Notes: a model not told the origin generated them from the letters alone. Positions 15,601 to 25,187 are shown, counted from the stretch's first letter. The stretch: 64,000 nucleotides of DNA from JAAFHI01 sp039793685 (GCA_039793685.1 JBDRAL010000086.1:258360-322359); one strand, 5' to 3'. Program-made: numbers and translations.

Positions 15601-18600
15601 AGGAGCTTCGCAAGCGGTCCGGCGACGCCACCGCCTATGCCTATCAGGTGGGAGCCATTCTGGAAGGCAAGAACCAGACGGGTGCGGCCATCGTCGAATA
15701 CGTTTCAGCCCTTGAACGCGTCGGCGGGGGCCGCGAGGAAGCCTCGCGCCGCCTGACCCAGCTTGCGCCCCGCAAGGATTACGCCGCCCGTATCGAAGCC
15801 GCCTTCAACCAGCGGCGCGGCGGGAACAACGGCACCGAACTGATTCTCGGTTACGTCGGTTTTCTGAAGTCCGCCAATCGCACCGAAGATGCGATTCGGC
15901 TTCTTGTCGGTGAAGCCGGAACCCGTCAGGACACCGGCTTCCTCGAAGCGGCCCGCGACGAGTTGCGTTCACAAAACCGACCCGACGAGGAACGCCGCGT
16001 CACCGAACGGCTCATCACACTGGCCCGCGACGAACGCGAAGCCATCAAATATCGTCTCCAGCTCGGCTCGTTCTACGAACAGCGCAATCAGAATGCCGAA
16101 GCCGTGGCCGTGTTCGACCGCCTCGCGGCCGACTTCCCCACCAACCTCGGCGTGATCCAGGAATCCGCCCAGTTCTTCGGACGCATCGGACAACTCGACA
16201 AATCCATCGCCCTTCAACAGCGTGCCCGCGAATCGGCGGTCGGTGACTACAAGCGTCAACTGACGCTCCAGCTTGCTCGTCGTCAGATCGAGGCAACGAA
16301 ATACGCCGACGCGGAGGCCACTCTCCGCGCGTGGTACAAGGACAACCCGACCGACAACGAAACCTTCACCCTGCTTGCGCAAGTGCTCAGCCGGGGCGGG
16401 CGGTCCGACGCGCTCATCGCGCTTTACAAGGAAGGGTTGGCGAACCTCAAGCAGGGGGCTGATGAAACCGGGCTGCGCCTCGGATTCATCGGCGTTCTGA
16501 CCTCGCTCAAGCAGTACACCGAAGCCACCGACCAGTACATCGAGGTTATCAATCGCAATTCCGAGGATTTGGCCACCCTCAACACGGCGCTTCGCTATGC
16601 CGCGAAGTATGAACAGCTTCCCCGACTCACGAAGTACTACGCCGACCTCGCCAAAAAGGCTGACCGCAATTTCCGGTGGAACGTCATTCTGGCCGAGGTC
16701 TACCGGTTCCAGGGCAATGCGACCGAAGCCGCCGCGCAGTACAAGCTGGCCGTTCTCAACGAACCCCAGCGTGGCGACTTCCGCGAATCGCTGGCTGATC
16801 TGTACATCCAGACCGGTCGTTTCGACGACGCCCTGGCTGTCCTGAAACGCGCCGAGGAACTTGATCCGACCAATCCGGGCTGGCTCGTCAAACAGGCCCG
16901 ACTCCATTTGACCAAGGGCGACACGACCACCGCCGTGGCCACCCTCCGCGATTCCATCAAAAAGCGGAAGCAGGTAACGGCAACGGTTTATTTCGATTGC
17001 GGAAAGCTTCTGTTCGACGCGGGCCTGATCGCCGAAGGACTTCCCTTTTATGAAGACGGGATTACCCGCGTCCTTAAAAATCCGGGGAATGAGTCCTGGC
17101 GGAACGTGGAGGTCGGCTTATGGATGAACGCCATCGCGAAAACCCAGTCGCCGGTGACGGCCCTGACGCGGCTGGAAGCGGTCGAGGCGGCGCTCGAAAA
17201 GGAAATCACCCGCGGCAACAACCCCCGCAACGACCGAATCAAATCGCTTCTCGACGGCCTGAATACCGATATTCGGGGCAGTCAGTTCCCGACCTACATC
17301 AAAAACTATGCCTTCCCGGAACAGGTGGCCGAACTCGACAACCGGCTCACCCAGACGCTGGCCGGCTCAAATCCGGACAGCGCCGCCTTCAGCCGGGCCG
17401 CCTCGCTCAGCGCGGCCATCGGTCTGTACAAGGCTCAGGAAACGACCCTGCTCAAGCGGCGGGATTTTGCCTTCCAGCAGCGCCAGACGGAAAAGGATGC
17501 CCAGTTCAAGCAGGCGCTTCAGAACCTGATGGCCTTCTACCAGAACCGTGGCGAAACCGGGAAAATCATCGCTTTGCTTGATTCGGAGGAACAGCGGGAA
17601 CGTTTCCCCGGCTCCTTCGACTACACCGAGGCCCGGGTCGCCGCCTATCGGGCAGTGGGTGACGTTTCAGGCGAACTGGCCCAACTCGAAAAATACTACC
17701 GGCGGCTCTCGGGCGACCTCGCCCCAAGCGACAACCCGCTCGTCGCCCGTTACCTCTCGTTACTGCTTGCGCGGGGCGACCGCGGCAAGCTTCAGGGACT
17801 GGCCGGGACCAATTCCCCGTATCAGTTGCAGTTGATCAAGTTCTTCGTGGTCAACGGTGAAAAAGACCTCGCGCGGGCAGCCATCGCGAGCGCGCCACTC
17901 CCGCAGGCGTGGAGAGATTCCCGCACGGCCCAGCTCGAACTTTATTTCCGCAATACCTCACCGGAAGTCGAAAAACTGTTCAAGGCCGTGCTTGGAATCC
18001 GCCCCATCGGCGAACAATACAAGCGACAGCCGAACCCCGCGACGGAACTGAACGGCTTCGACTGGTATCGCACGGCCAGAAATTACGGCATCTGGCTTTC
18101 CCTGGATGAAAAACGGGCCAAGGACGTCAACGATTTCCTCGTGGCCGAAACCGAAGCCGCGCCGCGTTCCGACGAGGCCCAGCGCAAACTGGCCGAATAT
18201 CTTCTGGCCCGCAAACGGCTGCCCGAAGCCCTCAACCACATCCGGCTCGCCCTCGAAATCGATCCCGACAACTACAATTCCATGGCCATCGAGGGAACCG
18301 TGCTGTTCGAAAGCGGCGACCGAAAGGGCGCCATGACCGCCTGGTCAAAAATGATCGAAGTAAAAAGCAGCCGGATGGAAGCCCATGTCCTCTATCTGGC
18401 CGCGCTTTCCGATCATGGACTGCTCTCCGATGCGCTGCCCGCCATCGAGAAGTACCTGACCCGGCAAATCTTGAAATCCGAACCCGATTCGACGACCTTT
18501 GACGCCGTTCTCGACGCACTCCACCAGATTGCCGAGGAAAGCCCCGAAAAAGGTCAGATCATTTCGAAATCGCTCCTTCGGGTGGCCGCGAGTGTCCCGA

Positions 18601-20321
18601 ACGATCTTTATATCGCCGGCGCCGGGGTGGACCTGCTCCCGAAAGCGCTCAAGCCGCCCTTCTTCGAATTGCTGCTGAACCGTCTCGGGGCGCGCGTCAT
18701 CGCCTCCTACTCGAACGGTGATTTCGCGTTCTCCGACAGTTCGTTGAACTTCGGGAGCATTTCCGATGCAACCCCGGCCCAGGCATTGACGAAAGTTCAG
18801 AAAGCGTGGGCGGATTACGTTCTCGGCGGAATGCCCAATGCCGACGCACAGGCTGCGCTCAACGGCCTCTCCGCCCAGCGCGAACTCCTGTTTGGCAAAA
18901 TGCGGGAAACGGTTTCGAAGGACGTCACGGTTTACGATACCAATTCCATCGACATCGACCCCGAATGGCTCGTAATGGCTCGCGCGGCCGCCGAAACCCG
19001 TGGCGGGCAGACCGCGCAGGCGGTGGCACGGCTGCGGAAATTCCTCAGCCTCGACCAGCCGACCGAAACCCAGGCTCAGCCGGTTTCCACGTCGGAATCC
19101 GAGGATGAGGAAAGTACCCCGGTCAACAAGGACGCCCACCTCCACGCCTACGCTCTGCTCGTCAACGAAGGAAAACAGGCCGAGGCGGATGCGTTGCTCG
19201 GCGAGTACTACCAGCGGCAGCTTTCTGAGTTCGACAGCGTCGGTGACTTCGTCGGAGCCGCCGAGATCGAGTTCCGGCGTGGACGTACCCAGGACGCACT
19301 CAACCAGCTCAAGCGGGTCGTCGAACGCTTCAACAGTTTTGAAGCCGCCCAGTCCGCCGCCGAAATCGCCGCCCGGTACGGCCAGTATCCTCCGGCCATC
19401 GAATGGCGGCGGAAGGCAGCCAAACTTGCGCCCGGCAATTTCGACAACCGCCTTGAACTGGCCCGTCTCCTGGACCGGACGGGCGATGGTCCCGGGGCTT
19501 TGAAAATTCTGTCCGACGGATTGGCCGACCGGACGTCTTCGACGGCTGACCGGATTCGCTACATCCGACAGCTTTCCCAGACGGCGCGGAAATTCCGGAC
19601 GCTCCTCGGCGAAGTCGCCGGACGCTTTCAGTCCGGCAAGGACGTTCATTCCCTTTCCGTGAGCGCCGCGCTGGCGGATGCGCAGGGGAACGCCGCTGAA
19701 GCCCGCTCACTGTTCCAGCAGGCGTCTGCCCTGCCGTACGGCGTGGAAGCCCGCGAACTTTATGGGGAATTTCTTGAAGCGGCCGGCCAGCCGGGTGAAG
19801 CCGTGGCGATCTACGAAGCGGCCAACCGGGAATGGTTTTACCCAGCCTATCGTGAAGACCTCGCCAGGGCACTGCTGGCCGCCAACCGGCTTGACGCGGC
19901 GTTCCAATACGCCGCCGCCCTTCGTCCAGGCAAAACCGGCGACGATTCTTCCGAAAAGGAACCGGATTTCGAAAACTTCAAGTATCTCTCGGTCAGGAGC
20001 GGCGCTCCGACGGCTGCGGTTGCCTACCGGAGTTTTGACGAGGAATCCAGTCAGGCCCGCCGTACCGGACGGCTCACCCTGATCCGCAATCTTTCGGATG
20101 CCGCCGCTAAAGCCGGCGATCTCGATACGGCGCTCGCCTTTGCGATTCGTCTTCGGTCCGAGGTCGATGCCCAGAAGGACATCGCCGCCGCCGATCAACT
20201 GATAGCCGACCTCAACCGTCGGGAAGCAGCCCGGCCCAAACGGGAAGCCAGGTTCGGGGTCAGCCTCACCGAGGACCTTTCCTACGCGGAAACCCTCAGC
20301 GGTCCGATTGCCCTGAAATAA
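12669..20321 (+). CDS. Giant secreted tetratricopeptide-repeat protein (2550 residues)
   Basis: The start ATG at 12669 opens a signal peptide (MRIFTRSLIGLLALSFAVSL, cleavage near VSA). Nearly all of the rest is helical repeats of TPR type. Clear units recur, for example FDDALAVLKRAEELDPTNPG, LPEALNHIRLALEIDPDNYN, TEAAAQYKLAVLNEPQRGDF and GLAEWC-like variants. An acidic linker lies near residues 570-665 (EEKKADGGEGEGEGAKATPA). Ends are plain; no membrane anchor, enzyme domain or adhesion repeat was seen, so it is probably a periplasmic or surface scaffold for protein complexes. It is about ten times the size of a typical TPR protein and one uninterrupted frame, with a strong terminator immediately after. 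The family is unknown to me beyond TPR. Confidence 0.9.
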   Translation: MRIFTRSLIGLLALSFAVSLPTVSATSRQNRQKRKPATQGGKPTGTATPAETRTLPKPVADPNRATPLELRDALYTTEEFFGAQSLVPRPFAEAKTAIATLQAKYPDDVRLLRYGSSLDEKLGNFPSATEQMRKYATVRNNAPNALRRLAAFYHGRAMYADEAQTLQQLAPVAYPDEREGIYQQIATLVKNHELTGFDLANFYKSLMATAPDDVRLPKQYIEQLVGRNDAAAALRAIDELQPKYPGELQYFLKTKASIYETQNKRVEAEAVYGRAFDPLWPRAIVADWYELQRRFGRYRAYRRDLQNRFLKPSTVDFDTAARLFNIYAYEANYGGALRVLNELEQRRQTSGWKREELETAAGMCLQIGGFDPSSRYLYSLFTTEGLKAGSPEREKTLAKMASVLLDAESSGVGLSAEDLSLYKDIAKADQGPGFLNGVLSLILAGNNIPSEYNRANANAVAYFNRALAYRFFAALKQEYPESKALADLHIRLLRGFARMGEFETVVKLADEFLQRYPASPAAPQIAVEAAEAEARLNHRPTERARLIALLDKLGAARKPGEPLVPSSSKRWTFTPDESSTASTDQDESRRYEIFDPSEGKEESEGINEYDYPTDYLGNRQTPPDRVTYSAVLEKVIASFASEEKKADGGEGEGEGAKATPAKPNETLKFLYGEIKKYPKEEGLYERMLNWLGQQSLVDEQLRVYTQAVRRFGNNTWYHRLGRWFVRNERKDAFAKYSKELAETLDDGDLAEYLQRFSDNINLSGGNNDARLYLELFRFAHDRFPTNLFFVEGLLKYYDQSSNTAQWEKLSAQYYFADPSIRNDYLTYVSKKSRLRGDFDIAKGKTTAGYSQFAADAALWLSHHEEAVTAYEQLVKRYPGERYYAERLANVSRSVGARDFRSLERAAAIWTQLAAVYPTDHSLPTQAGEVYAELGDFDRSRASWDSILAPERGNPETYLEVASIYWDYYRYDEAIRTLQELRKRSGDATAYAYQVGAILEGKNQTGAAIVEYVSALERVGGGREEASRRLTQLAPRKDYAARIEAAFNQRRGGNNGTELILGYVGFLKSANRTEDAIRLLVGEAGTRQDTGFLEAARDELRSQNRPDEERRVTERLITLARDEREAIKYRLQLGSFYEQRNQNAEAVAVFDRLAADFPTNLGVIQESAQFFGRIGQLDKSIALQQRARESAVGDYKRQLTLQLARRQIEATKYADAEATLRAWYKDNPTDNETFTLLAQVLSRGGRSDALIALYKEGLANLKQGADETGLRLGFIGVLTSLKQYTEATDQYIEVINRNSEDLATLNTALRYAAKYEQLPRLTKYYADLAKKADRNFRWNVILAEVYRFQGNATEAAAQYKLAVLNEPQRGDFRESLADLYIQTGRFDDALAVLKRAEELDPTNPGWLVKQARLHLTKGDTTTAVATLRDSIKKRKQVTATVYFDCGKLLFDAGLIAEGLPFYEDGITRVLKNPGNESWRNVEVGLWMNAIAKTQSPVTALTRLEAVEAALEKEITRGNNPRNDRIKSLLDGLNTDIRGSQFPTYIKNYAFPEQVAELDNRLTQTLAGSNPDSAAFSRAASLSAAIGLYKAQETTLLKRRDFAFQQRQTEKDAQFKQALQNLMAFYQNRGETGKIIALLDSEEQRERFPGSFDYTEARVAAYRAVGDVSGELAQLEKYYRRLSGDLAPSDNPLVARYLSLLLARGDRGKLQGLAGTNSPYQLQLIKFFVVNGEKDLARAAIASAPLPQAWRDSRTAQLELYFRNTSPEVEKLFKAVLGIRPIGEQYKRQPNPATELNGFDWYRTARNYGIWLSLDEKRAKDVNDFLVAETEAAPRSDEAQRKLAEYLLARKRLPEALNHIRLALEIDPDNYNSMAIEGTVLFESGDRKGAMTAWSKMIEVKSSRMEAHVLYLAALSDHGLLSDALPAIEKYLTRQILKSEPDSTTFDAVLDALHQIAEESPEKGQIISKSLLRVAASVPNDLYIAGAGVDLLPKALKPPFFELLLNRLGARVIASYSNGDFAFSDSSLNFGSISDATPAQALTKVQKAWADYVLGGMPNADAQAALNGLSAQRELLFGKMRETVSKDVTVYDTNSIDIDPEWLVMARAAAETRGGQTAQAVARLRKFLSLDQPTETQAQPVSTSESEDEESTPVNKDAHLHAYALLVNEGKQAEADALLGEYYQRQLSEFDSVGDFVGAAEIEFRRGRTQDALNQLKRVVERFNSFEAAQSAAEIAARYGQYPPAIEWRRKAAKLAPGNFDNRLELARLLDRTGDGPGALKILSDGLADRTSSTADRIRYIRQLSQTARKFRTLLGEVAGRFQSGKDVHSLSVSAALADAQGNAAEARSLFQQASALPYGVEARELYGEFLEAAGQPGEAVAIYEAANREWFYPAYREDLARALLAANRLDAAFQYAAALRPGKTGDDSSEKEPDFENFKYLSVRSGAPTAAVAYRSFDEESSQARRTGRLTLIRNLSDAAAKAGDLDTALAFAIRLRSEVDAQKDIAAADQLIADLNRREAARPKREARFGVSLTEDLSYAETLSGPIALK

Positions 20322-20323
20322 TC

Positions 20324-20366
20324 GAAACGCCCGGAAATCCGTTTCCGGGCGTTTCCGCTTTTTTCA
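20324..20366 (+). terminator. Strong intrinsic terminator
   Basis: A perfect 14-bp stem (GAAACGCCCGGAAA at 20324-20337, complement at 20342-20355) with a TCCG loop is followed by CGCTTTTTT. It starts two bases after the stop codon of the giant TPR gene. Confidence 0.93.
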
Positions 20367-20390
20367 GCGCTGGGCGAAAACGAACGGCTC

Positions 20391-21998
20391 ATGTTTACGT
20401 TTTTCCACAAAGCCGGCACTCCTTTTTTATTGGTCCTCATCCTTTTTGCCACCCTTCCCTTGTCCGAATCGGCGGGTGGGAAGGTGTCGGGTCAGGCTCG
20501 ACGGTACTTCGATGAAACCCGCACCCTGATTCCTCCCAAGGGGACGGTTCGGGTAAACAATCCGACCGGCAATATTCGGGTTACCATTGCCGACCGGGCC
20601 GACGTCCAGATTTCCGCCAGCCACAGTGGAACCGGCGGGCCGGTCGGCAATGAAGAAATCATTCTCGAAGAACTCCTCAACCAACTGAACATTGCCGCCA
20701 CGCCCGCCGAAGGGCAGCCGGGAATCAATCTCGAAATCGAAATCCCGCGAAACGTCTATCTCAGGCTTTTTAGTGAAACGGGAAGCATGGAAGTCATCGG
20801 GAAACCGGCCGGCCTCATTGCGACCGGGGTTCAGGGCGAAATACGGCTCGCGCTTCCGCCCGATGCCGACGCCGAGATTTCCCTTTCGACCGTTCAGGGA
20901 TTTTCGAAGTGTGAACTTCCCATCAAGGTTCAGGGCACGCCGAACGACCGGATTCTCCACGGACAAATTGGAAAGGGCGGAACCATTCTGGTTGCTGAAA
21001 CCTTTCGGGGAAACATCACCATTACGACGGGTGACTCCCTCCCGAAAGGCAAACGACCGCTTCTTGAAAACCCCAATGCGCCCAAACGCCCCCCGGAAGT
21101 GACGACGCCGGATGGCGAGACGGTGGTTCTCGAATCCAACCTGGTTTTGTTGAACCTCAGTGTTTCCACTCGAACCGGGCGGCCGATGTCGGATTTGAAG
21201 GAAGATAACTTTGAAATCTACGAGGACGACGTTCGCCAGTCCGTTGAAACGTTTTCGCCCGTCACGACGCCATTCAACCTCGTTCTGTTGATCGACCTGA
21301 GCGGCAGCGTCAGCGAAAAACTCAATGTCATCCGCCGGGCCGCGTTCAGTTTTCTCAGGGCGGTCCGACCTGAGGACAAAATCGCGGTGGTCATCTTTTC
21401 GGATACCGCCCGAATCGTCTGCCCGCTGACCAATGACCGCCAAAAACTGCGGGAACGAATCGACGCCATCAGGAAACCGGGCGGAGGAACCTTTTTCTAC
21501 GACGCGCTGGCGGGCACGCTCAAGGCGGTTCTCAATGATGTCAGGGGCGAACGAAACGCCGTGGTCATTCTTTCGGACGGACTGGACAACTCCCTTCCGC
21601 CGGGTGATCCCGACCGCGGCTCAACGACAACGTACGATGAACTGCTCGCCCAGGTGACCGAATCCGACGCCATCCTTTTCCCCATCTATCTCGATACCGA
21701 AGCGGAAACCATCGAGAGATACGGCCAGCGCGCCAAACTCGGCTATGAAACCTCGCGCGCGCGTCTGCACGAACTGGCCGACACGACCGGAGGCAAGTTC
21801 TTCAAGGCGAAAACCATTGACGACCTCGAAGGCCGCTACGAGGAAGTCGCCGCCGAACTCCGCAACGTCTACAGCATCGGATATTCCCCTTCAAACACCG
21901 AAAAGGACGGAAAATACCGAAAAATCCGAGTCAAGATCGTCGGACGTGACGGGTTGGTGGTCCGCACCAGAAACGGGTATTACGCGCCTGAGAAATAG
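20391..21998 (+). CDS. Secreted VWFA-related protein (acidobacterial type)
   Basis: This 535-residue protein has a signal peptide (residues 1-28; VLILFATLPLSESAG). Residues about 35-220 form a beta-rich region like the DUF4097/adhesin fold (NPTGNIRVTIADRADVQISA). Residues about 235-530 match the VWFA-related domain described as typical of Acidobacteria. It includes ESNLVLLNLSVSTRTGRPMS and EDNFEIYEDDVRQSVETFSP, followed by a MIDAS-type motif DLSGSVS in the strand LVLLIDLSGSVSEKLN. The C-terminal part (NVYSIGYSPSNTEKDGKYRK) is the characteristic end. It probably works in the periplasm or at the surface, binding a divalent cation and a protein partner. It follows the terminator of the TPR gene, so it is a separate unit. 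Confidence 0.92.
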   Translation: MFTFFHKAGTPFLLVLILFATLPLSESAGGKVSGQARRYFDETRTLIPPKGTVRVNNPTGNIRVTIADRADVQISASHSGTGGPVGNEEIILEELLNQLNIAATPAEGQPGINLEIEIPRNVYLRLFSETGSMEVIGKPAGLIATGVQGEIRLALPPDADAEISLSTVQGFSKCELPIKVQGTPNDRILHGQIGKGGTILVAETFRGNITITTGDSLPKGKRPLLENPNAPKRPPEVTTPDGETVVLESNLVLLNLSVSTRTGRPMSDLKEDNFEIYEDDVRQSVETFSPVTTPFNLVLLIDLSGSVSEKLNVIRRAAFSFLRAVRPEDKIAVVIFSDTARIVCPLTNDRQKLRERIDAIRKPGGGTFFYDALAGTLKAVLNDVRGERNAVVILSDGLDNSLPPGDPDRGSTTTYDELLAQVTESDAILFPIYLDTEAETIERYGQRAKLGYETSRARLHELADTTGGKFFKAKTIDDLEGRYEEVAAELRNVYSIGYSPSNTEKDGKYRKIRVKIVGRDGLVVRTRNGYYAPEK

Positions 21999-22129
21999 AG
22001 TCTGGAGTCCGGAGTCGAGAGTCGGGAGTCAAAACCCGGAATCAAAGAAAACTGAATGACTCTATTCAAAAACTGCTGGACTCCAGACTCTCGACTCCAG
22101 ACTCCAGACTCCAGACTTCAAGTCCAGAC
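21997..22129. repeat. Heptamer array with inverted arms (GAGTCNN units)
   Basis: The left arm, 21997-22030, has units GAGTCTG, GAGTCCG, GAGTCGA, GAGTCGG, GAGTC. The right arm, 22076-22129, holds seven or so complementary units (GACTCCA, GACTCTC, GACTCCA and so on). The core GAGTC is fixed and the next two bases vary. The arms can pair over roughly 30 bp with a ~45-nt loop. The element sits between the convergent VWA and DUF4139 genes and overlaps the VWA stop codon, so it may act as a bidirectional transcription stop. It is the same unit family as the array at 63857-64000. Confidence 0.9.
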
Positions 22130-22134
22130 TTTCT

Positions 22135-24372
22135 CTACAGTTTCTTCTCAAACGCCAACTGCTTCAGAAGCTCCGAACGTTCCTTTTCGATGCGTTCGGA
22201 TTCCGCGGCGCCGTCGGCGATTGATTTCCGAAGCTGCTCGATGCGGGTTTCCTGCGCGTCGACTTTTGCGACGTAGCGTAAAAGCAACGGCTTCGCCTCG
22301 GGTTTGCCGCCAAGCGAATTGATGTTTTCCCGAAGGCGTTTCTGGTCGGCCTCGATGGTTTCGATTTCCTTTTCCGCGCTTTCCTTTTCGGCTCCGATTT
22401 TCTGAAGCCGGGAATTCATTTCGAGGATTTTCTCGAAGATCGGGAGTTGCGCCGGATCGACGTACTTCCGGTTCACGAACACTTCGAGGTCCGCGCGGGT
22501 CAATTCGATCAGATTGAAGTTGTCCGTGCTGGCCTTGCGTTCAATCACCGGGATTTCGACCGTCTCGCGGGGCTTCAACTCACGCCGGAAACGAACGACC
22601 CCCTCCGCCTCTGAGGCCGGTTTCTCGGTTTCATCGGAAAGCTTCCACTCGTCGTCAACCGGATGTTCGATGTAAATCGTGCGCGGTTTGTCCGTCTGGT
22701 TCGTGACCGTGTAGGTCGTTTTCTGGGCGGTGAAGTATCTGGCCTGGATGGAACCGTTCACGCACTTGATGAAGGAAACCGGCTCCATCACTTCCTTTTC
22801 CTTCACCTTGACCTGCGTCCCCAGGTCAATCCCGAACGTCACGAAACGACGCTCGGCCGGCTTGAAGCGTTCCAACTGGCTTTCACCGACATAGGCGTCG
22901 CCGTCGAGGACGGTCAGCGGGCCGTTTTCGAGCGTGAGATTCGAGGTGTTGAGCATCCGGACGCCGAACATCGGCCGGGTTTCATCCACGTCCTTGTTGA
23001 ACAGCGAAACCCGTTCGCCGTCCATCTGTTCCTGCAAAATCGGAATCAGCGCCGACTGATTGCGCTCGACGGTCACGGGCTGCGCGACGCGATATTCAAA
23101 AAGATCGCCGACTTCCGCCCCCTCCGCGGCGGTTGAAACGCCAGTGTCACCCCCTCGAATGGCGGAAGAAAGATCGCCGTCCCCTCCGTACTCACCCCGG
23201 CGGAAAGCGGGACCATTTCCAGCCACATTCGCTCCGCCATTCTGGGAAAGGCTGTTCACTGACCGCTGATTCACCGTCGTCGCCAAGCTCCCGACACTCG
23301 CATTTATTGAAGCGTTTCCCCCACCCGAGACTTCCGCGACTTCATCGGAAGCTCCCGGTGACCCGCCGCCTTTCACCCCGCCGGAAAACTGCACTCCCTG
23401 CCCCCCCTTTGTTTTACTTCCCTGGGGGAGCAGCCTGACGTCTCCCTGCAACTGCTTGACCTCGCGATACTTGAACAGCGGCTGCTGCAACGGCTGAATG
23501 AACGATGAGGGATTCCCCGACACGAACGACAGCGACACATCCTTCCAGTCTTCCTCGCTCACGTTGTCCACGATGGCCCAGCCTTGAAAGAACGGACGAC
23601 CGGATTTGTCGAGCACCACGCGATAGGTCGTCTTCCAGATCGGCGCGGCCAGCGTGTAGCTCACGACCAGTTCGCGCTCGCCCGTACCGTCGGTTTTCAC
23701 CACGATCGTTTTGGATTCCTTGCGCCGCTCGGCGGATTTCGCGTCGGCAAAGGTTCGAATATCTTTCTGAGTATCGCCGTCAAGAAGTTTCAACGACGTG
23801 ACGTCGGCCAGATCGAAAGTTGAAAGTTCCCCGTTGTCGCCCGAAATCACGACCGTCCGAATGGAAACCGGCGTTTTATCCTTTTCGGCGGTGACGACCC
23901 GTTCCTCGACGTTCAATACCGCGCCGGTGGCCGAACGCTGCCCCGTCGAAATGAAGACACGCGCGCCCTGAAGCTGCCGCAGAATGCCGAGCATTCCGCC
24001 GCCCTGCGCCGCTTCGACCGAAAACGGTACTTCAGACAGGCGCGCCGCCGTCGGCAGCGACGTGTTGTAACTGACTGCCTCGATGCGCCCCTTGCCGAGA
24101 TCGAGAACGACCATTGATTTCAGCACGTCGTCAACCTGCGACTGTTTGAAGTCGAGCGCGATTTCGGCGCGACCGGAGACTTTTCCCCGTCGTTCGAAGT
24201 AGGCGACGCCGTTGCTGTAGAGAATGACTTTTTTGAGCGGAAGGTTCTGCCGCGAGGCGGTTTGACTTGAAACGGCGGGCGGAGGCGTCGCGGGACGCCG
24301 CGCAGCGCGGGTTTGAGCGAGAACGGGTTGCGTGCACAGGCCAAGGGCCAGCAGCGGAATGAGTTGCTTCAT
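22135..24372 (-). CDS. DUF4139-domain secreted protein
   Basis: This 745-residue protein starts MKQLIPLLALGLCTQPVLAQ (signal peptide); the longer ORF start is 15 codons upstream with no sign of a native N-terminus. The N-terminal region has LKKVILYSNGVAYFERRGKV, typical of DUF4139/DUF4140 proteins. The middle contains a Gly/Ser/Asn-rich insert (about residues 330-405, GGVKGGGSPGASDEVAEVSG). The core DUF4139 region follows (for example YTVTNQTDKPRTIYIEHPVD, then ELKPRETVEIPVIERK). A long C-terminal coiled coil ends the protein (EKESAEKEIETIEADQKRLR). Relatives are secreted or membrane proteins; their role is not established. The unusual insert may be a flexible linker. Confidence 0.82.
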   Translation of the reverse strand: MKQLIPLLALGLCTQPVLAQTRAARRPATPPPAVSSQTASRQNLPLKKVILYSNGVAYFERRGKVSGRAEIALDFKQSQVDDVLKSMVVLDLGKGRIEAVSYNTSLPTAARLSEVPFSVEAAQGGGMLGILRQLQGARVFISTGQRSATGAVLNVEERVVTAEKDKTPVSIRTVVISGDNGELSTFDLADVTSLKLLDGDTQKDIRTFADAKSAERRKESKTIVVKTDGTGERELVVSYTLAAPIWKTTYRVVLDKSGRPFFQGWAIVDNVSEEDWKDVSLSFVSGNPSSFIQPLQQPLFKYREVKQLQGDVRLLPQGSKTKGGQGVQFSGGVKGGGSPGASDEVAEVSGGGNASINASVGSLATTVNQRSVNSLSQNGGANVAGNGPAFRRGEYGGDGDLSSAIRGGDTGVSTAAEGAEVGDLFEYRVAQPVTVERNQSALIPILQEQMDGERVSLFNKDVDETRPMFGVRMLNTSNLTLENGPLTVLDGDAYVGESQLERFKPAERRFVTFGIDLGTQVKVKEKEVMEPVSFIKCVNGSIQARYFTAQKTTYTVTNQTDKPRTIYIEHPVDDEWKLSDETEKPASEAEGVVRFRRELKPRETVEIPVIERKASTDNFNLIELTRADLEVFVNRKYVDPAQLPIFEKILEMNSRLQKIGAEKESAEKEIETIEADQKRLRENINSLGGKPEAKPLLLRYVAKVDAQETRIEQLRKSIADGAAESERIEKERSELLKQLAFEKKL

Positions 24373-24457
24373 ACCGTTTTTCCTTTTTTCCGAATTGGAG
24401 CTTGTTATCTCCGGCACACGTTAGGCGGTGGGAAAAGTTCCGGCAACCCAAACCAAA

Positions 24458-24499
24458 GGAAACGGAAAGGGGCGGGCGATCCGCCGGACCACCCGCCCC
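24458..24499 (-). terminator. Possible intrinsic terminator
   Basis: GGGGCGGG (24469-24476) pairs with CCCGCCCC (24492-24499) with a loop that itself can pair. On the minus strand the stem is followed by TTTCCGTTTCC, so the T-tract is weak. It would end the BON-protein transcript starting at 25071. Confidence 0.5.
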
Positions 24500-24522
24500 T
24501 TGTCGTGACTGAATGATGCTCT

Positions 24523-25071
24523 TTATCGGGTTTCCTTCTCGATCACGAGGTTGTTGGTGACGGTGAAGGCATTGCTCACCTGGCGCGCCTGCGCATTGGC
24601 GAGGTTGTAATCGAAGCGATTCGCCACCACGCCTTCGAGGGTCAAGTGTCCGCGATTGACGATGATTCGAATCGGCGCGACCGGGTTCAAAGCATACCGG
24701 TTGAGCGGCCCCGCACCGTAAATCCGGCGGTACGCCTCACGGCGAATCTGGTCGTCAAAATTCGACAGCGGCAAAACCTCGATGTTGTTGACGACCGTCT
24801 TCACCCCCTTGAGGTGTTTCACCGAATTGGCGGCATCGCTCTTGAGCGACGGGCGCGTCACCTGGCCTTCAAGAACCACCGTGTCACCAGCCACGGTGTA
24901 GTTCAGATTGTCGAAGACCGACAGGAACGGCAGCATGACGAGCGCCTTGCGGACTTCATTGGGGCGTACGGTTTGCGGAGCGGTGTCGGCGGCCGCCGAA
25001 CCGACGAACAGTGTGCCGGCTGAAAAAAGAATGGCCGCCGCGACGGCGATTTTCGGTGCATGAAATCTCAT
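24523..25071 (-). CDS. Secreted BON-domain protein
   Basis: This 182-residue protein starts MRFHAPKIAVAAAILFSAGT, with GGGAGG upstream deciding the start. The signal peptide ends near SAAADT. Two BON domains follow: residues about 38-100 (VRKALVMLPFLSVFDNLNYT, then VVLEGQVTRPSLKSDAANSV and GVKTVVNNIEVLP) and about 108-178 (FDDQIRREAYRRIYG, GHLTLEGVVANRFDYNLANA). BON domains in exported proteins bind phospholipid or help stabilise the envelope (OsmY family). The gene stands alone between the DUF4139 and nitroreductase genes. Confidence 0.92.
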   Translation of the reverse strand: MRFHAPKIAVAAAILFSAGTLFVGSAAADTAPQTVRPNEVRKALVMLPFLSVFDNLNYTVAGDTVVLEGQVTRPSLKSDAANSVKHLKGVKTVVNNIEVLPLSNFDDQIRREAYRRIYGAGPLNRYALNPVAPIRIIVNRGHLTLEGVVANRFDYNLANAQARQVSNAFTVTNNLVIEKETR

Positions 25072-25187
25072 AACGAAACCTCCCTCGGCCCAATCGGGAC
25101 CTTGAAAAAGCACGATCAAAAGGAACGCGCATTTTTCAGGACGGTTTTCGGACCGGGAAGGTTTCCCGCTTTACCGTTTTTTACGTT

